From assembly GCF_013425765.1 (NCBI RefSeq), contig NZ_JACCJZ010000020.1, positions 372,001 through 436,000 of the forward strand: a stretch of 64,000 bases of DNA, written 5' to 3'. The translations under genes were made by a program, and so were the position numbers. Position 1 is the stretch's first letter; each line of letters begins with the position of its first letter. Shown here piece after piece: positions 50,537-59,648 of the stretch. The notes beneath the pieces were generated by a model, which saw only the letters and a program-made list of their open reading frames with translations, searched no databases and was not told where the DNA came from. The DNA is from Luteimonas deserti (GTDB lineage Bacteria > Pseudomonadota > Gammaproteobacteria > Xanthomonadales > Xanthomonadaceae).

Positions 50537-53089
50537 ATGGATCCACGTTATCTGCAGCGCCGCCTGCTCACGCGCGCGGTCGTCATCGCGCTCGCTTCGA
50601 CCGCCATGCCCGCGCTGGCGCAGTCGGTTCCCGCCACCGACGAGGCACCCACCACCCTGGCGGGGATCACTGTCACCGCCCAGAAGCGCGAAGAAGCGCT
50701 CCAGGACGTGCCGATCGTCATCAACGTGCTGCCCGAGCAGCTGTTGCAGGACACCGGCGTGCGCGACATCAAGGATATGCAGGTGCTGGTACCGGGTCTG
50801 ACCGTCACCAGCACCCAGTCCGCCGCGCAGACCACCGCGCGCATCCGCGGCATCGGCACGGTGGGCGACAACCCGGGCCTGGAGTCCTCGGTCGGCATCG
50901 TCATCGACGGTGTCTACCGCGCGCGCAACAGCGTCGGCTTCGGCGATCTCGGCGAGATGGAGCGCATCGAGGTGCTCAAGGGACCGCAGGGCACCGTCTT
51001 CGGCAAGAACACCTCGGCCGGCGTGATCAACGTGATCACGCGTCGCCCGAGCTACACCCAGGCGCTCGAGGGCGAGGTCACGGTCGGCAACTACGGCCTG
51101 ATGGGCGTTTCGGGCTCGTACAACGATGCGCTCGGCGACAATGCCGCGTTCCGCATCTTCGCGACCAAGCGCACGCGCGACGGCGTCGACAACGTGGTCA
51201 CCGCCGGCGGGCCGCGCCGCGAGACCGAGGACGGCGACCAGAACTACCACTCGATGCGTGGCCAGCTGCTGCTCGAGCCCACGTCCAACCTCAACATCAA
51301 CTTCATCGCGGACTACACCAGCCGCGAGGAGAACTGCTGCGTCTCGGTGACCACGCAACGCGGCCCGACCTCGCCGATCATCGATGCGCTGGCGCCCGGT
51401 GGCCAGGGCATCATTCCGGTGGTCGATCTCGACCGCCGCCTGGCCTACGCCAACCGCACCACCGAGCAGGACCTGAAGGACAAGGGCGTCTCCGCCGAGG
51501 TCAACTGGACGACGCCATGGGCCAACGAGGCGGTGCTCACGTCGATCACGGCCTTCCGCGACTGGAAGGCGATCACCAGCATCGATTTCGACTACAGCGG
51601 CGCGGACATCCTCTACCGCCCGCCGAACGAGGACGATTCGCTGGTGAAGTTCGAGAACTTCAGCCAGGAGCTGCGCCTGACCGGGTCGAGCGACCGCGTC
51701 GACTGGATGGTCGGCCTGTTCTATTCCGACGAGGATCTGGGACGCAACGATTCCTACTTCTTCGGCGCCGCCTACGAGCCTTATCTCTCCACCGCGGTGG
51801 CCTCCCAGGTGCTGCCGGCACTCGCAGCGCAGCTCGCGCCGCGCGGTCTGACGGTCAACACGGCCAATCCGGCGCTCTTCCTGTCGCAGGTCAGCGGCCG
51901 GCCCTTCGGCACCAACTTCACGGGACAGGGGGCGCGTGACCGGTACGAGCAGAACGCCAAGAGCGCGGCGATCTTCACCAACAACACGTTCCACGCCACC
52001 GATGCGCTCGACGTCACTCTCGGACTGCGTTACACCCGGGAGAAGAAGACGCTTCAGTCGGACTTCGCCAATCCGAACGGTGCCCAGGGTTGCGCGGCCA
52101 CGCTGGCCAATCCCGCCGCGCGCGTCGGCGGCGCACTGGCGCAGCGCATCAACGGCTTCGGCAGCCTGCCGCCGGCCCTTCAGCAGCAGCTGCTCGCCGG
52201 TCTGGTGCCGGCCATCGCGCCGCAGGTCGCCGGCTTCATGTGCCTGCCGTGGGCGAACATCGCGCACAACGGCCGCAGCACCTACCAGGAACGCACCGAG
52301 AAGGAATGGTCCGGCACGCTGAAGGTCGCCTACGACTGGACCGACGACGTGATGACCTACGTGTCGGCTTCGCGTGGCTACAAGGCGGGCGGCTTCAACC
52401 TCGACCGCGTCCAGGTCGGCATCACGCCGCAGGACGACACCGCGTTCGCCGGCGAGTTCGTCGACAGTTACGAGCTGGGCCTGAAGACCAACTGGGCCGA
52501 TGGCAACCTGCTGCTCAACGCCGCGCTGTTCCACCAGACCTACGAGGACTTCCAGCTCAACAGCTTCCTCGGCACCGCGTTCGTGGTCCGCTCGATCCCG
52601 AAGGTCACGTCGCAGGGTATCGACGCCGAAGTGCTGTGGCAGACCCGCATGCCGGGCCTGATGCTGCAGGGCGGCCTGACCTACGCGGAGACCGAATACG
52701 GCAACGACATCGTGCCGGACCTGCCGCTGCTTCCCGGCAACCAGATGAGCTTCGCGCCGAAATGGTCGGGCAATGCGTCGGCCACGTACGCCTGGGACAT
52801 CGGGTCCAACCTGCAGGGCCGTTTCAACATCGGCGCGAAGTACATGTCCGAGTACAACACCGGCTCCGACCTCAAGCCGGAGAAGATGCAGGACGCGTAC
52901 ACCGTGATGAACGCCAGGCTCGGCTTCGGCCGGCAGGACCAGCGCTGGATGCTCGAGGTCTGGGGCCAGAACCTGACCGACGAGACCTACAAGCAGGTGG
53001 GCATCGATGCGCCGATCCAGACCGGTTCGTTCAACGCGTTCCTCGGTGCGCCGCGGACCTACGGCATGACGCTGCGCCTGCGCTACTGA
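50537..53089 (+). CDS. TonB-dependent outer-membrane receptor (second)
   Basis: 850 residues; substrate unknown. Signal peptide (RAVVIALASTAMPALAQ), TonB-box-like start of the mature part (LAGITVTAQKREE), plug domain (VPGLTVTSTQ, RIRGIGTVGDNPG, VLKGPQGTVFGKNTSAGVINVITRRP), and a beta-barrel ending in TLRLRY with a C-terminal Tyr. The GITVTAQKREE and GTLFGKNTxxGAI type of sequence is that of the large receptor group from sphingomonads and xanthomonads, often linked to complex organic substrates. GGGGGA stands seven bases before the ATG at 50537. It is a single-gene unit closed by a good terminator. Confidence 0.94.
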   Translation: MDPRYLQRRLLTRAVVIALASTAMPALAQSVPATDEAPTTLAGITVTAQKREEALQDVPIVINVLPEQLLQDTGVRDIKDMQVLVPGLTVTSTQSAAQTTARIRGIGTVGDNPGLESSVGIVIDGVYRARNSVGFGDLGEMERIEVLKGPQGTVFGKNTSAGVINVITRRPSYTQALEGEVTVGNYGLMGVSGSYNDALGDNAAFRIFATKRTRDGVDNVVTAGGPRRETEDGDQNYHSMRGQLLLEPTSNLNINFIADYTSREENCCVSVTTQRGPTSPIIDALAPGGQGIIPVVDLDRRLAYANRTTEQDLKDKGVSAEVNWTTPWANEAVLTSITAFRDWKAITSIDFDYSGADILYRPPNEDDSLVKFENFSQELRLTGSSDRVDWMVGLFYSDEDLGRNDSYFFGAAYEPYLSTAVASQVLPALAAQLAPRGLTVNTANPALFLSQVSGRPFGTNFTGQGARDRYEQNAKSAAIFTNNTFHATDALDVTLGLRYTREKKTLQSDFANPNGAQGCAATLANPAARVGGALAQRINGFGSLPPALQQQLLAGLVPAIAPQVAGFMCLPWANIAHNGRSTYQERTEKEWSGTLKVAYDWTDDVMTYVSASRGYKAGGFNLDRVQVGITPQDDTAFAGEFVDSYELGLKTNWADGNLLLNAALFHQTYEDFQLNSFLGTAFVVRSIPKVTSQGIDAEVLWQTRMPGLMLQGGLTYAETEYGNDIVPDLPLLPGNQMSFAPKWSGNASATYAWDIGSNLQGRFNIGAKYMSEYNTGSDLKPEKMQDAYTVMNARLGFGRQDQRWMLEVWGQNLTDETYKQVGIDAPIQTGSFNAFLGAPRTYGMTLRLRY

Positions 53090-53115
53090 GGCCGCGCAGG
53101 CGTCGGGAGTGACGG

Positions 53116-53143
53116 AGGCGGGCCGGAAACGGCCCGCCTTTTT
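53116..53143 (+). terminator. Rho-independent terminator of the second receptor gene
   Basis: Stem AGGCGGGCC / GGCCCGCCT with a six-base loop, then TTTT, 27 bases past the stop. Confidence 0.9.
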
Positions 53144-53210
53144 CGTGCGCACGCGGGCCGCGGGTCCGGGTTTTGCGGTACAACGGCAGGCCCTTCGACG
53201 GGCATTGCAG

Positions 53211-53723
53211 ATGAACCAGGCCGACATCCCGACCGACGCGGCGCTCCATGCGCTCGCTGCCGACACCGGCGCGCTGTTGCGTCGCCGCCACCATCGGCTG
53301 GTCACCGCAGAGAGCTGTACCGGGGGCTGGATCGCGAAGGCGGTCACCGATGTGGCAGGGTGTTCCGACTGGTTCGACTGCGGCATGGCCGCCTACAGCT
53401 ACGAAGCCAAGCAGGCCATGCTGGGTGTCAATCCGCACACGCTGGAGACGCAGGGCGCGGTGAGCCGCGAGACCGCGATCGAGATGGTGTCCGGGGCGCT
53501 CGTCCATTCGGGTGCGAGCGTGGCGGTGGCGGTGACCGGAATCGCCGGGCCCGGTGGAGGGAGCGACGACAAGCCCGTGGGCACCGTGTGGATCGCATGG
53601 AAACGCCGCGGCGGGTATGCCGGCGCACGGCTGTTCCACTTCGGCGGGGATCGCGATGCGGTGCGCCGTCAGACCGTCGCGGCGGCGCTGCGCGGCCTGG
53701 TCGAGACCGTGGACGCGCCCTGA
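53211..53723 (+). CDS. pncC: Nicotinamide-nucleotide amidohydrolase (CinA C-terminal domain)
   Basis: 170 residues from ATG 53211. Deamidates NMN to NaMN in the pyridine nucleotide cycle. The family motifs are complete: LVTAESCTGGWIAKAVT with the nucleophilic Ser, SYEAKQAMLGV with the catalytic Tyr/Lys region, GAVSRETAIEMVSGA, and VAVTGIAGPGGGSDDKPVGTVWIA. It lacks the N-terminal COG1058 domain of full CinA, as in E. coli PncC. Its last base is shared with the start of the kinase gene (TGATG). Confidence 0.95.
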   Translation: MNQADIPTDAALHALAADTGALLRRRHHRLVTAESCTGGWIAKAVTDVAGCSDWFDCGMAAYSYEAKQAMLGVNPHTLETQGAVSRETAIEMVSGALVHSGASVAVAVTGIAGPGGGSDDKPVGTVWIAWKRRGGYAGARLFHFGGDRDAVRRQTVAAALRGLVETVDAP

Positions 53724-55411
53724 TGTGGGACACGCTCGCGACCGTCCGGGACCTCGGGCGCGTGCAGGAGATCGCCTCGGTTCTCGTGCGCTACGGCTTC
53801 GGTGATCTCGTCCAGCGTATCGGCATGGCCGGTGCGCTCGAGCGTGCGGGACGCCTGCTGCACATCGGCGGCGCGGGCGAAGCCTCGGTCCTGCGCCTGT
53901 CGCCACCCGAGCGGGTGCGCCACGCCTTGCAGGACCTGGGGCCGACGTTCGTCAAGCTCGGGCAGGTGCTGGGCACGCGGGTGGACCTGCTTCCGCCGGA
54001 CTGGATCGAGGCGCTCGGCCGCCTGCAGAGCCGGGTGCCCGCGGCGGCGATCGGGGCCGTGCGCGCCCAGCTGGAAGCGGATCTGGGCGATGCGCCGGAA
54101 CGGGTCTTCGCACGGTTCGACGAGACCCCGCTGGCGGCCGCGTCGCTGGCTCAGGCGCATCGCGCCTGGCTGCACGACGGCACGCCGGTGGTGCTCAAGG
54201 TGCGCAGACCGGGCATCCGCGAGGTGGTGGAGGCGGACCTCCGGCTGCTCGCGCGGCTTGCGGAGATCGTCCAGGCCCGGGCGCCGGACCTGCGCCGGTA
54301 CCGACCCGTCGATGTGGTCCACCAGTTCGAAAGCTCGCTGCGCAACGAGCTCGATTTCGCGCGCGAGTGCCGCAACGCCGAGCGCATCGCGGGGCAGTTC
54401 GCCGACGATCCGCGCATCCTGGTGCCGCGGGTGTACTGGCAATGGACCAGCGAACGCCTCAACGTGCAGCAGATGATCGATGGCGTCCCGGCCGGCGACA
54501 TGGCCGCGATCGACGCGGCCGGTCTCGACCGCCACACGCTCGCGATGACCGGTGCCGACGTCGTGATGCGGATGGTCTTCGAACACGGTCTCTTCCACGC
54601 CGATCCGCACCCCGGCAACCTGTTCTTCATGCGCGACGGGCGCGTGGCGATCATCGATTTCGGCATGGTGGGACGGCTCTCGCCGGTGCTCCGCGAGCAG
54701 GTGGCGCGCCTGCTGCACGGGCTGGTGTTCCAGCAGCCGCAGGCGGTCTGCGACGTGCTGCTCGACTGGACCGACGATCCGGATGTCGACGAACTGCGCC
54801 TGCAGTCGGAAATCGACGGACTGGTCGACGAATACCGCGGCGTCCTGCTCAAGGATCTGAACCTGGGCGCGATGCTGGGCGACGTCACCGGCTTGCTGCG
54901 CCGGCACGGCCTGATGCTGCCGCCGGACCTCGCCCTGTTGATCAAGGCCCTGTTGACGCTGGAGGGACTCGGCCGGCAGCTCGATCCGGAGTTCGACATG
55001 ACCGGCGCCGCCCAACCCTGGCTCGAGCGGCTGATGTGGATGCGCCACTCCCCGCGCGCACTCGCATCGCGCGGACGACGCTCCCTGAGCGGCGCGCTCG
55101 ATCTGATGGCGGATCTGCCGCGCGACCTGCGGCGCCTGTTGCAGAGCGCGCGCCGCGGTCGGCTGCGCGGCCAGATCGAGGTGACCTCGCTCAAGGCCTT
55201 CGGCGACCAGCTCAACAGCGCCGCCAATCGCCTGACCATGGGCGTCGTGGTCGCGGCGCTGGTGATCGGTTCGTCGATCGTGATGAACAGCGTCAGCGGC
55301 GGCGCCGGCAACCGTTGGCTGATGGCTCTGGGTGTGGTCGGGTTCGTCAGCGCCGCCCTCGGCGGTCTCTGGATCCTGCTGTCGATCTGGCGTTCGGGCC
55401 GGCGTCGCTGA
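53723..55411 (+). CDS. AarF/UbiB (ABC1) family atypical kinase
   Basis: 562 residues, membrane-associated through two hydrophobic segments at the C-terminus (MGVVVAALVIGSSIVMNS; LMALGVVGFVSAALGGLWILL). ABC1 kinase motifs in order: the KxGQ motif (FVKLGQVLGTRVDLLP), the Ala-rich loop (LAAASLAQAHRAWL), the Lys of VVLKVRRPG, ELDFARECRNAERI, FHADPHPGNLFF and IDFGMVG. UbiB of E. coli supports ubiquinone synthesis. The location away from ubi genes and coupled to pncC leaves the role open, so no symbol is given. Confidence 0.9.
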   Translation: MWDTLATVRDLGRVQEIASVLVRYGFGDLVQRIGMAGALERAGRLLHIGGAGEASVLRLSPPERVRHALQDLGPTFVKLGQVLGTRVDLLPPDWIEALGRLQSRVPAAAIGAVRAQLEADLGDAPERVFARFDETPLAAASLAQAHRAWLHDGTPVVLKVRRPGIREVVEADLRLLARLAEIVQARAPDLRRYRPVDVVHQFESSLRNELDFARECRNAERIAGQFADDPRILVPRVYWQWTSERLNVQQMIDGVPAGDMAAIDAAGLDRHTLAMTGADVVMRMVFEHGLFHADPHPGNLFFMRDGRVAIIDFGMVGRLSPVLREQVARLLHGLVFQQPQAVCDVLLDWTDDPDVDELRLQSEIDGLVDEYRGVLLKDLNLGAMLGDVTGLLRRHGLMLPPDLALLIKALLTLEGLGRQLDPEFDMTGAAQPWLERLMWMRHSPRALASRGRRSLSGALDLMADLPRDLRRLLQSARRGRLRGQIEVTSLKAFGDQLNSAANRLTMGVVVAALVIGSSIVMNSVSGGAGNRWLMALGVVGFVSAALGGLWILLSIWRSGRRR

Positions 55412-55422
55412 CCCGCGGCAGG

Positions 55423-56661
55423 TCAGTCGCGGATCACGTCCACCCAGACGAGACGGTGATCGGTGCCGTCGACGATCGTGGCGTGGGGCGAGCTGGACGG
55501 AGGCCAGAACACGCCGCTGGCGACCGGACGCTGGCCCACCGACGGCAATACGTAGTCGATGCGCAGGTTGCCCACGCGCGGGCCGAACTGGCCCGTGTCG
55601 TGCGCCGCGGCGCCGCGGTGCACCGCATTCGCGCCCCCGTCGCGCGCGGCGGCCTCCACCGCACCCTCGCTGCGCGGCGTCGCCATGCGCAGCACACGTG
55701 GATGTTCCAGCAGGTCGACGATGGCGCCGTGTTCGCCCGAACCGTCGACCGGGTCGGCATTGAGGTCGCCGAGGATCACGAAGCGGGCGTCGCGCTCCAG
55801 CCCGCCACAGGTGCCTGCGTCGTCGCACTGCCAGTCGCGGGTGTCGGCGTCGGACAGATAGGCCGTCCAGAAACGGATCTCGTCGTGGTTGCGGGCCACG
55901 TTGCGCCGCTCCGGTCCGTCGAAGGCGGGGGGCGTGGGGTGCGAAGCCAGGATGTGCAGCCGGCCTTGCGGCGTGCGCACCGGCACGTCCCAATGCGATT
56001 TCGACGACAGCCGCAGCTGCGACCAGACGGCGTCCGGGTGGAAGAACCCGCCGGTCGCGGGATCGCGTGGCCGCATCGCGTCCGGCATCGCGCTCCACCT
56101 CAACATCTGGAAGGTGCGCGCCGCCGCTGCATCGATCGGATACCGTGACAGCAGCAGCATGCCGTACTGCCCCGGGTGGAGCCCGTAGCCCCATGCATCG
56201 TTGCCGCGGTCGCGCGCCTGGCCACCGACGCTGCCGCTGTTGTCGAGATCGAGTCCGCTCGGAACACCGGTGTTGACGGGGGCGAGGTAGCGGTAGGGAT
56301 AGTGCAGCGCCGCCCCGCCGCCGGGCTGCGGACGCTCCAGCCACCGCGTCTGGAACATGTCCGCCGCACTGCCGTCGGCGACGTAATCGAATTCGTTGAT
56401 CAGCACGATGTCGGGCCGCACCACCTGCAGGACGGCGGCCACCTTGCGCACGTCGTCATCGTCGCCCTCGAGCCGACGGAGCAGGCCCCCGGCCTCGTCG
56501 CTGTTGAGCGAGGCGTTGTACGTCGCGATGCGCAGTGCGCCCGCCGCGGGCGGCGTCGGCGCATGGTCTGCCGCCTCGTCGCCGCGGACCAGCCCGCGTG
56601 CGCAGGCAGCCAGCACCAGCAGCGACAGGAGCAGCAGACACCAGGCCATCGCGCGTCTCAT
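55423..56661 (-). CDS. Lipoprotein of the endonuclease/exonuclease/phosphatase family
   Basis: 412 residues with a lipobox ([13 protein letters not shown], Cys about residue 20), so it is probably anchored in the outer membrane. The EEP fold is shown by [17 protein letters not shown] at the N-terminus, [10 protein letters not shown] with the metal-binding Glu, ILASHPTPP with His, [16 protein letters not shown], and the terminal [10 protein letters not shown] nuclease, phosphodiesterase or phosphatase acting outside the cytoplasm is likely; the substrate is unknown. Its ATG overlaps the bpt stop by four bases, an odd pairing of an exported enzyme with a cytoplasmic transferase. Confidence 0.88.
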   Translation of the reverse strand: MRRAMAWCLLLLSLLVLAACARGLVRGDEAADHAPTPPAAGALRIATYNASLNSDEAGGLLRRLEGDDDDVRKVAAVLQVVRPDIVLINEFDYVADGSAADMFQTRWLERPQPGGGAALHYPYRYLAPVNTGVPSGLDLDNSGSVGGQARDRGNDAWGYGLHPGQYGMLLLSRYPIDAAAARTFQMLRWSAMPDAMRPRDPATGGFFHPDAVWSQLRLSSKSHWDVPVRTPQGRLHILASHPTPPAFDGPERRNVARNHDEIRFWTAYLSDADTRDWQCDDAGTCGGLERDARFVILGDLNADPVDGSGEHGAIVDLLEHPRVLRMATPRSEGAVEAAARDGGANAVHRGAAAHDTGQFGPRVGNLRIDYVLPSVGQRPVASGVFWPPSSSPHATIVDGTDHRLVWVDVIRD

Positions 56662-57407
56662 CGCACGGCGTCCGCGAGCGGGCGCCAGTGGCGACCGTCG
56701 AAGCCTTCGAGCGGTTGGAAGCTGCGTTTGTAGTCCATCTTGCGGTGTCCTTCGATCCAGTAGCCGAGATACAGGTGGTGCCGGTCCTCGCGTCGGGCCC
56801 AGGCGATCTGCTGCAGGATCGCGAGTGTGCCGAGCCCGCGTGACACGAGATCGGGATCGTAGAAGGTGTAGACCGCGGACAGGGCGTCGGCGACGAGATC
56901 GGTGACGGCCACCGCGACCAGTCGCCCGTGCAGGCGCAGCTCCAGCAGGCGGCCCTCGTTCCAGCTGCCGATCAGGAACTGGTCGAACTCGCTCGCACCG
57001 TGGTCGTCCATGCCGCCGCCCGCGTGGCGCGCGGCGAGGTAGCGCCGGTACAGGGCCAGCCGTTCGGCGTTGCGCTCCGCCGCGACCACCCGGGTCTCGA
57101 TGTCGGCATTCCGCGCCAGACCGCGTCGCTGGCTGCGGCTCGGCACGAACTCGCGCACCGGAATCCGCACCGCGACGCAGGCCTGGCAGCCGGCGCAATG
57201 CGGCCGGTAGACGATGTCGCCGGAGCGCCGGAAGCCCCAGCGCAGGGCCTGCGGATAGAACTGCGGCAGGCGTGCGTCGCGTGGATCGAGCACCAGGTCG
57301 CGGGCGCTGCGCTCGGGCCAGTAACCGCAGGCGTGCGCACCGGTGTGGAACAGGCGCATGTCGGCCGCGAGGTCGGCATCCGGATCGGGTCGGGCACTGT
57401 GCTGCAT
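56658..57407 (-). CDS. bpt: Aspartate/glutamate leucyltransferase Bpt
   Basis: 249 residues from the ATG at 57407. Adds Leu from Leu-tRNA to proteins with N-terminal Asp or Glu, marking them for ClpS-ClpAP degradation. Motifs: [45 protein letters not shown] with the conserved Cys, and the C-terminal [15 protein letters not shown]. The frame is open to 57461, but the shorter start fits the family, and a -10-like TATCCT lies just before it. Confidence 0.93.
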   Translation of the reverse strand: MQHSARPDPDADLAADMRLFHTGAHACGYWPERSARDLVLDPRDARLPQFYPQALRWGFRRSGDIVYRPHCAGCQACVAVRIPVREFVPSRSQRRGLARNADIETRVVAAERNAERLALYRRYLAARHAGGGMDDHGASEFDQFLIGSWNEGRLLELRLHGRLVAVAVTDLVADALSAVYTFYDPDLVSRGLGTLAILQQIAWARREDRHHLYLGYWIEGHRKMDYKRSFQPLEGFDGRHWRPLADAVR

Positions 57408-57413
57408 GCAGGC

Positions 57414-57419
57414 AGGATA
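57414..57419 (-). promoter_or_regulatory. -10-like hexamer directly before bpt
   Basis: Minus strand TATCCT (four of six consensus bases) ends six bases before the bpt ATG; no Shine-Dalgarno is present. A leaderless bpt mRNA is predicted. Confidence 0.4.
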
Positions 57420-57556
57420 GCGCCGGCGGTCGCAGGCATCGCGACACGGGCGGCCGTCCACCAGCTGAACCCGTGCGCCCGGCGGTCAACGGCCCGCGCG
57501 GTCCGGACGTTGATCCCTGCACTGGCGGCGCGGTGCCGCATCACAGGACACACACC

Positions 57557-58207
57557 ATGCAGACGAAACTCCTGACCGCTGCGACCGTCGCGGCGCTTTC
57601 CATCACCTTCGCGGGGGCATCGCTCGCCCAGTCGACGGGCGCGACGGGTGCGCAGACCGAATCCGCGAAGACCGGCGCGCAGCGCGGGTACGGACACCGC
57701 GGCGCGATGGGCAGCCCGGTGGATGCACTGGCGCGATTCGACACCGACAACGACGGCCGTATCAGCCGCGCCGAGGCACAGGCTGCGCAGCAGACGATGC
57801 AGGCGCGTCGCGATGCCGCGCGTGCCGAGCGGCCGGCACGCGACGGCACGCGGCGTGCCGACAGCGGCGCCGGCTCACCGCGAGGCGGCAAGGGCGGGGC
57901 GCAGGGCGGGCGCGGTCTCGATCTGGTGGCCGACTTCGATGCGATCGACCGCAACCGCGACGGCCATCTGACCCGCAGCGAACTGCGCAGCTGGTTCGAA
58001 GCGAAGGCGGTGGAGCGACGCGCCGAAGGCGAGCGCCGGTTCGAGGCCAGGTTCCGCGAGGCCGATCTGAACAACGACGGCAGGCTCAGCCGGGTCGAGG
58101 TGTCCGAGAAGATGCCGCGCCTGACCGACCGTTTCGCATGGCTCGACGAGAACCGCGACGGCTTTCTGAGCCGCGAGGAACTGCGCGCCGGGCGACCTCA
58201 GCGCTGA
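57557..58207 (+). CDS. Exported four-EF-hand protein
   Basis: 216 residues with a signal peptide (TAATVAALSITFAGASLAQ). Four EF-hand loops can be seen: DTDNDGRISRAE, DRNRDGHLTRSE, DLNNDGRLSRVE and DENRDGFLSREE, each with acidic residues at positions 1, 3, 5 and 12 (with Arg or Asn in places). An Arg/Gly/Ala-rich linker (about residues 85-120) separates the first from the other three. It probably binds calcium in the periplasm or outside the cell. A role as buffer, sensor or stabiliser of secreted proteins cannot be told. Confidence 0.88.
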   Translation: MQTKLLTAATVAALSITFAGASLAQSTGATGAQTESAKTGAQRGYGHRGAMGSPVDALARFDTDNDGRISRAEAQAAQQTMQARRDAARAERPARDGTRRADSGAGSPRGGKGGAQGGRGLDLVADFDAIDRNRDGHLTRSELRSWFEAKAVERRAEGERRFEARFREADLNNDGRLSRVEVSEKMPRLTDRFAWLDENRDGFLSREELRAGRPQR

Positions 58208-58225
58208 AGCATCGCCCACGCTGAA

Positions 58226-58250
58226 CGAAGCCGCGCCTCGCGCGGCTTCG
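58226..58250 (+). terminator. Terminator-like hairpin after the EF-hand gene
   Basis: Eleven-base stem CGAAGCCGCGC / GCGCGGCTTCG with a three-base loop, followed by CTTTCG. The T run is short, but position and stem are good. Confidence 0.65.
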
Positions 58251-58387
58251 CTTTCGTGAACTCCGGACTTCCGCGCCTCCGCAATCATCCATCCGATCCG
58301 GATTCACCGATGCGGCTTGGGAGAGCTGCAGCGCGGTCGCGCATCACCGGAGGTCTGCGCACGCGAGGCGATTTCAGACCTGCGGGC

Positions 58388-59569
58388 TCACGCCTTCTGC
58401 AGGTACAGGATCAGCAGCGCACCCAGCACGCCGAGGTTGGTGATGATCAGACCGCTGGGTCCGAACATCAGGCGATAGGCGAGTGCGCGCCTGGCCGCAC
58501 CTGCCGGGTCACGCGCGGCATCGCGTGCGAGCAGCGGGTTCATCAGCCGCGGAAGGCTGGTCAGCAGCGGATAGTTGTAGACGAGCATCAGGAGGAGACC
58601 GGACGCGGCAGCCCACGTCGACGGCAGCACGCCCCTCCCGACGAAGAAGCCGACCGGAAACATGATAGCCAGCGCGAGCAGGCCGCCGCCGATGAACCAC
58701 CGGTCGTAAAGCCGCAGAATGGCCCGTCGCTCGGCGTCGGTGTCCGCGTAACGCGCCACCATCTTCCGGCACAGCCATAGGGTCAGGCTGCCGAACAGGA
58801 GGCCGGCCCCGGCTGCACCGAACGCACCTGCGCTGCCGAGCGCGGCCTTGCCCGCGACCCCGCCGCCCATCGCGCTGCCTGCCGCGACACCGGCCAGCGT
58901 GCCGGCCGCGGCAGGTTTGGCGAACGCGGCAAGCCCGGCGGTCACGACCAGTGTGAACGCCGTGCCCGGCGCCGAGCTCTCGGCGAAGTCGCGGAAGCGT
59001 GCGACCAGGTCCTCGCGCAGGCTGCGCCGGGCGCGCGAGAGGCGCTTGCGCACGGCGGCGTCGGAAAGGCCCAGGAGAGCGGCGACCTGCTTCGAATTGC
59101 CGCCCTCGCGGTAATAAAGCAACAGCACCTCGCGGCTGTCGTCGGGCAGCTCGGAGATCAGGTCCGCGGCGACGCGTCCGGTCTCGTCATCGACGATGCG
59201 CTGCATCGGGCAACTGTCCGGATCGGCGGCCTGGGCGATCGCCAGTTCGGCGGTCTCCCCGGCCACCAGCCGATCGTGGCGCGCACGCAGGTGGTCGCGT
59301 GCCAGGTTGCGGGTGATCTGGCGCAGCCACGGCAGGAAGCTGGTCACGTTCTGCAGCCGGCCGAGTTGTTGCCAGGCCTTGAGATAGGCCTTCTGTGCGA
59401 TGTCCTGGCTGGCGTGCACGTCCCGGGTGATGGCCAGCGCGATCGCGGTGGTCGCGTTCTGGCTCAGGTGGACGATGCGGCCGTAGGCCGCCTGATCGCC
59501 GGCGCGTGCGGCCGGCAGCTCATGGTGGATCCGGTCTTCGAGACTGGGGTCGGCGGCGATCGCGTGCAT
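58388..59569 (-). CDS. ECF sigma factor fused to a polytopic membrane domain
   Basis: 393 residues. Residues 1-190 are a group 4 sigma factor: region 2 (ASQDIAQKAYLKAWQQL, FLPWLRQITRNLARDHLRAR) and region 4 (LPDDSREVLLLYYREGG, QVAALLGLSDAAVRKRLSRARRSL with the helix-turn-helix). Residues 200-393 hold four or five membrane segments (TAFTLVVTAGLAAFA, GGGLLALAIMFPVGFFVG, GLLLMLVYNYPLL, LIITNLGVLGALLILYL). No anti-sigma gene lies beside it, so the membrane part may keep the sigma domain at the membrane. Membrane-extended ECF factors are known, mostly in other phyla. It is a separate gene downstream of the tesB operon. Confidence 0.88.
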   Translation of the reverse strand: MHAIAADPSLEDRIHHELPAARAGDQAAYGRIVHLSQNATTAIALAITRDVHASQDIAQKAYLKAWQQLGRLQNVTSFLPWLRQITRNLARDHLRARHDRLVAGETAELAIAQAADPDSCPMQRIVDDETGRVAADLISELPDDSREVLLLYYREGGNSKQVAALLGLSDAAVRKRLSRARRSLREDLVARFRDFAESSAPGTAFTLVVTAGLAAFAKPAAAGTLAGVAAGSAMGGGVAGKAALGSAGAFGAAGAGLLFGSLTLWLCRKMVARYADTDAERRAILRLYDRWFIGGGLLALAIMFPVGFFVGRGVLPSTWAAASGLLLMLVYNYPLLTSLPRLMNPLLARDAARDPAGAARRALAYRLMFGPSGLIITNLGVLGALLILYLQKA

Positions 59570-59648
59570 CGGGGAGCGTCCATTCGGCGGGTCACGACGG
59601 ACAGGACGCGACGACCCGGCCGGATGTGACCGGCCCGCCGATGATGCC

